DNA from: Pyronema omphalodes
Lineage: Eukaryota > Ascomycota > Pezizomycetes > Pezizales > Pyronemataceae
Assembly (NCBI GenBank): GCA_024516155.1
Contig: JAJJXM010000123.1
Location: 1 to 52,958 of the forward strand
Reading direction: 5' to 3'
DNA length: 52,958 bases
Shown: positions 48,921 to 52,958 of the stretch, piece after piece
Numbering within the stretch: position 1 is the stretch's first letter
Layout of the letters: every line of letters begins with the position of its first letter
The notes under the pieces: model-generated
The model's input: only the letters and a program-made list of their open reading frames with translations
The model's database searches: none
What the model was told of the DNA's origin: nothing
Made by a program: the position numbers and the translations under genes

Positions 48921-51046
48921 CCTTCTTGAACGACCGTTCCACCGCCCTCTCGTTCGACGTCGGAACAGACACCCAGCGACCAATCAGAACGGGCATCCCT
49001 CAAGGCTCCCCGGCATCCCCAATCCTTTTCCTTATCTATATCCGACCCCTCTTCGACGTCCCACAGAATGCCCACCCCACACTTTGAAAACCCAGCTACA
49101 TGGCCGACGTCGCCCTTGTTGCACACGGCCGCTCCAGAGAGGACAACGCCAGGGAACTTGAGTCCGCCGCTCGAACCGCCTTTCGCTGGTCGCCGCAAAA
49201 CGCAGTAGCCTTCGATGATTCAAAGTCGGAGTTGTTACACTTTCACCGGTCGCGCACTGACAATCTGACAGCAGGAGTCAACGTCTGTCTTCCAAACGGC
49301 ACGGTGGTGACCCCGGGAACAAGAGGAGGAAAAACAAAGGTAGTTAGATGGATCGGGATTTACTTCGACGGAAAACTTTCCTTTGTACATGATGTTAAAA
49401 TTAGACTAACGGCCGCTGCTAGATCCCTCAACGCCCTCCGAAGCCTAGTGCGTCACAAGACAGGTTTGTCCCCCTCAGCCACTCGTACCCTTTACATCGC
49501 GTGCGTCATTTCTAGGTCCGACTTCGGCTCTGAGATCTGGTGGACGGGCCAAAAAAGTCTCGCCAACCTCATTCAAACCCAACAAAAATCAGCCCTCGGA
49601 CGAATTTTAAACGCATTCCACTCGACACCGATAATCGCCCTCCACAATGAAGCCGCAATACCCCCCGTTTCAGTCCGCTTGCAACACCGCACCCGGAAAT
49701 ACGTCCTGCGTCTCTTCTCCCTCCCCCCTCACCACCCTGTTGTGAAACGTTGCGCCTCCTCCTTCTCCGTGCCCCTACACCTCCACACTTCCATATGCAA
49801 CCCCTACGAATACGACCACCCCTGGCAGTCCCCCGGTGCCGCCCCGTCCCGTCTCGTCAGCATGCCACGATCAGTAGGCAGATGGGTGCTACCCGATGAC
49901 GATATCGAGAATACGGCTCGCCCGAATCGCAACCCATGGCGCCACAACGCCATCTGAACGTCAATCTCGCCCCTTGCCAAGACCAATGCGGCCGTTGAAC
50001 ACGCCAAACTCCTTGACACCCTACGAACCAACCCAACCAACATCATCGCATACACGGACCGATCCCAGCTGGAAGGTCGCACCGGCGCGAGATACAGTAT
50101 TACAGACGGGTTACCGCGACGACTCGACGAAATCATCCCCATGGGCGACATGGCGAAAGTCTTCGATGCGGAGCTGCGCGCCATCCACGACTGCCTGGAG
50201 AGCTGCCTAAAAATCCTCCAACTGAACAACCTCCACCGCCGCCGAATTCACATATTCACGGATAACCAGGGAGCGATCCTCCGCGCCTCCCGCACCACGT
50301 ACGGCACGGGACAGGAACTCGCTCTCTGAATTCACGAAGTAGCCTCCTCCCTGCGCCAACAACAAACAAGTGTCACCCTCCATTGGGTCCCGGGACACAG
50401 CAACGTACCCGGCAACGACTCCGCAGACCTCCTCGCGAAGAGAGCAACCTCGCTCACCCCCACCACGCTGCCCCCACTCTCCCTGTCTTGGACTCCGACG
50501 GCAAGTTCGGGAGCAATTTATCACCGCCTGGATCAACTGGTACACCTCAGCTAGAAGCCTAAAACCTACGATGCCCCCCCCGTCGACGCCCCGATCCCGC
50601 CTTAATACCTCCCCCCACGCAAGATTTCCATGGCCATACTGGAACTTCGAACCGGCCACGGGTATTTCCTGGATTGCCTCGCACACCTCCCCACCGATCG
50701 TTACACCCTCCCGCTCTCCTGCCCATGCCCCACGCACCCACCACAGACCCCCAAACACCTCCTACTATCTTGCCCACAGTACACCACGCAGTGGACTGAA
50801 CTTCGCGGAATACTCAAACTCCCACGACGACGACAACTCACGCTTCCCACCATCCTCTACACCCACCGCTGGCACCAAGGCACTCGCTACACATGATCTC
50901 CGAGGACTAAAGTCGCGACCGGCCGATGTGGGCGCACACGAAGCTAAGTACCCTCTCGCTGAGGAGGAACTCTCCTTTCACACTGACCACTGGCTGGGGG
51001 ATGCTGCTGGACCTAACGGACGAGCACGCGAACACCCAAAACCACT
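48921..51046 (+). pseudogene. LINE I ORF2 fragment
   Basis: RT GIPQGSPASPILF, then SYMADVALVAHG where YMDD has become YMAD (second-position Asp lost), followed by an intact 285-codon stretch (49100-49957) through VVRWIGIYFDGKLSF. A TGA at 49955-49957 follows; RNase H continues AYTDRSQLEGRTGAR, VFDAELRAIHDCL, IHIFTDNQGAI, a stop near 50326, HWVPGHSNVPGNDSADLLAK. The zinc region is frameshifted (SCPCPTHPPQTPKHLLLSCP). Heavily decayed. Confidence 0.85.
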
Positions 51047-51780
51047 GAAAAAAAAAAAAAAAAAAAAAACAACGATGACATAGTAAAAGAAATATACATA
51101 GGTACCTCGGGGCGAAGCAGGAGGAAGGAAGGGGAGAGGAAGCGGACGCGACAGGGGACAATGGGAGGAGCAACGGGGGACTGGCAGCTCGGTCTACTTT
51201 TCTTGTTTTTTTGTACTGTGTCGTATGGGGAAGTCCGGGGGAAGAGGGGTGCGCTGCGGAGGGGGGAGGCGGGGAGACGAGGGGCGGGGAAGAGGAGTGG
51301 GGATGGGGACGAGTGAGAGATGACGACGCGGAGGAGACACAGGGGACGAGGGGAGCAAGGGAGGGGGTAATTGAGGAGAGAGAAGTAGGGAGAAGGGCAG
51401 GAGTAGAAGGAGTGGCGGAGAGGGCAAGAGGAGCGGTGGTTCCCCGATGGAGTTATCTTTTCTTCGCTTTTCTGTTATGTTTTGGTTTGTGGAGGAAAAA
51501 AGGGGAAAATGGCTAAAAATGGGTGGGGAAGGGTGGAGGATAGAGGGGAACGACCCGGCGTGGTGGCCTCTGAGCGAACAGGGCTGCTGGAACTGACGAC
51601 GCGAGATGGACTAAGGCACAAGAAAAATGGGAGACTACACTCCCAAAAACCTTCTGGCACCTCTGGGGCTTACCCAGTGGGGACCTGGCATCACACCCAG
51701 GTCCTTAACATTGTATTTGATTTGTAGATTCCGCCATAACCTTACGGTTGGATGCGTGTATGAATAAATAAATAAATAAG
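48921..51780 (+). mobile_element. LINE I (Tad1-like), 5'-truncated
   Basis: Starts mid-RT (FLNDRSTALSFDV) directly at the tail of LINE G and ends with its own hairpin array (51661-51755) and an AATAAAT tail. The A-tract after ORF2 is 51048-51069. It retains the uninterrupted sequence at the site where H entered LINE G. No clear target duplication. Confidence 0.87.
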
Positions 51781-52958
51781 AACTGCCTCAAATACATACG
51801 CCGTGAACACCTTCTCCGCCGTCAAATTGACATCTTCACTGATAATAAAGCTGCCATCAAAAGAGCGTCCCACCTCCGCCGCGGTCCTGCCAGGAACTGG
51901 CATACCTCATACACGAAACAGCATACGAGCTCATCTCCTTGGCCGCAACCATTTCCGTCAATCGGGTACCAGGTCACGCTGATATCGCCGGTAACGAAGC
52001 CACCGACAAGATCGCGAAACAAGCACGACGAAACCGCCCCACGTACACCTCCCGATGTCCTTGACCTGGCTGCGCCATGAGGCCGGGGACCACTCTACAT
52101 CTGAATGGTTGAACTGGTACGTCACCTCGCCAGAACCAAACACGTATGCACCACCATGTTGCCGGCGCATGGACCCAGCGTACACCAACCACCCGCGATG
52201 GCTATCCACCGCAATTCTGGGTCTCACCCGGCCATGGCTACTTCCCGGCCTGCCTGGCCCATCCCCCAACGGACACATACCCCTCCCGGCATTGTACATG
52301 CCCTCTGCACCCACCTCAAACCCCTCGGCACCTTCTTATCAGCTGCCCGGACTACCAGGAAGCTAGGACCACCCTCGAAAGGACCTCAAACTGCACCGCG
52401 ACACAAGGATCAACATCACCAACATCCTCCATACCCCTCCAGCACTAAGGCTCTCCCCACCTTCATCTCCGCGACGAAAGTCGCTACCGCCACATGGGCG
52501 TACGCTAAGTTAAGTAGGGCTCGTAGAAGAGACCAACCCCGTTCGTAGAAAGCTGACAACAGAGCCACTCGGCCACCCTGCGTGCACAGTCCTGAAGTTG
52601 TCGCTAACTGTTTCCTTTTCCTTCGTCTCTTCCCTTCTCTTTCTTCCTCCCTTGTTTGTACTTCGGACGGTTTTGGAGGGAGGAAATGGGGGCGCGTTGA
52701 TGAGGGAAATGTGGAAGGAGTTCGGGAGGGGAATCACAGGACGGGATCGGAAGACTGGCGATGATGTAATGGACGATGGCGACGACAGTTGCTTTTCTTT
52801 GGACGTACGGGGTATGTTTGACTGTTGTTTTCTGTGCTTTTCTTCTGTTTTACATTACCTTTGTTCAGTCTGCCTTGCGTTGGTTATTTCCTTGTCAAGG
52901 GCGGAGGGGTGTTTATGGGACTGCATGAGGAGTGAGAGGCGCGCGGGGAAGGGGCAGG
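51781..52958 (+). mobile_element. LINE J remnant: RNase H end, zinc region and 3' UTR
   Basis: Begins NCLKYIRREHLLRRQIDIFT DNKAAIKRA (RNase H third Asp), then a frameshifted RVPGHADIAGNEATDKIAKQ, WLNWYVTSPEPNTYAPPCCR, STAILG and CTCPLHPPQTPRHLLISCPDY (zinc region, about 52290-52345), ending KVATATWAYAKLS near 52517. It is a more distant LINE subfamily than F, G or I. From about 52550 it is non-coding and reaches the window edge; its last bases match 387-411. Confidence 0.75.

Overview
This window reads as a fungal, probably basidiomycete (Agaricomycetes-like), repeat island. It is nested and broken retrotransposons from end to end. I found no host gene, tRNA, rRNA or CRISPR array. The assignment rests on chromodomain-bearing Ty3/gypsy elements (chromoviruses), Tad1-like LINEs (APE endonuclease, RT, RNase H and a C-terminal zinc motif) and Ty1/copia remains. 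All family calls come from motifs I can read; no database was searched.

Layout. 1-6205: a LINE 3'UTR remnant (+), a LINE deletion derivative (-), LINE A (+; ORF1 and ORF2, with a gypsy solo LTR inside ORF1), then an ORF1 fragment (-). 6206-7297: an old gypsy gag/protease relic. 7298-28278: a Russian-doll nest. A degenerate copia element (E, minus strand) is split by intact chromovirus A (8037-16998, identical-looking LTRs) and by a small non-coding LTR element C (17396-27674). C is itself split by intact chromovirus B (17804-26699). Every insertion has a readable 5-bp target duplication (GTCAG, GTATC, CACCC). 28279-37415: a minus-strand LINE, a chromovirus solo LTR without target duplication, and a plus-strand chimeric LINE F. 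37416-48920: LINE G, interrupted by gypsy element H (39026-47046, TSD ATATC), which is itself interrupted by LINE derivative K (42551-44171, 16-bp TSD). 48921-52958: 5'-truncated LINEs I and J joined at A-rich tails.

How the parts work. A and B look complete and are the only plausible current or recent autonomous movers. Each has LTRs, a primer-binding site complementary to its own LTR (Tf1-style self-priming), Gag with a zinc knuckle, and Pol (PR-RT-RH-IN-chromodomain) in the -1 frame behind a conserved GGATTTTTAA site. C has no coding capacity and would depend on copia-type machinery; its LTR end and polypurine tract resemble those of E. The LINE copies share a 3'-terminal array of small hairpins before an AATAAAT-type tail, a likely reverse-transcriptase recognition region. 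Relative ages from LTR differences counted by eye: A (none seen), B (about 7 in 1358), H (roughly 18 in 530).
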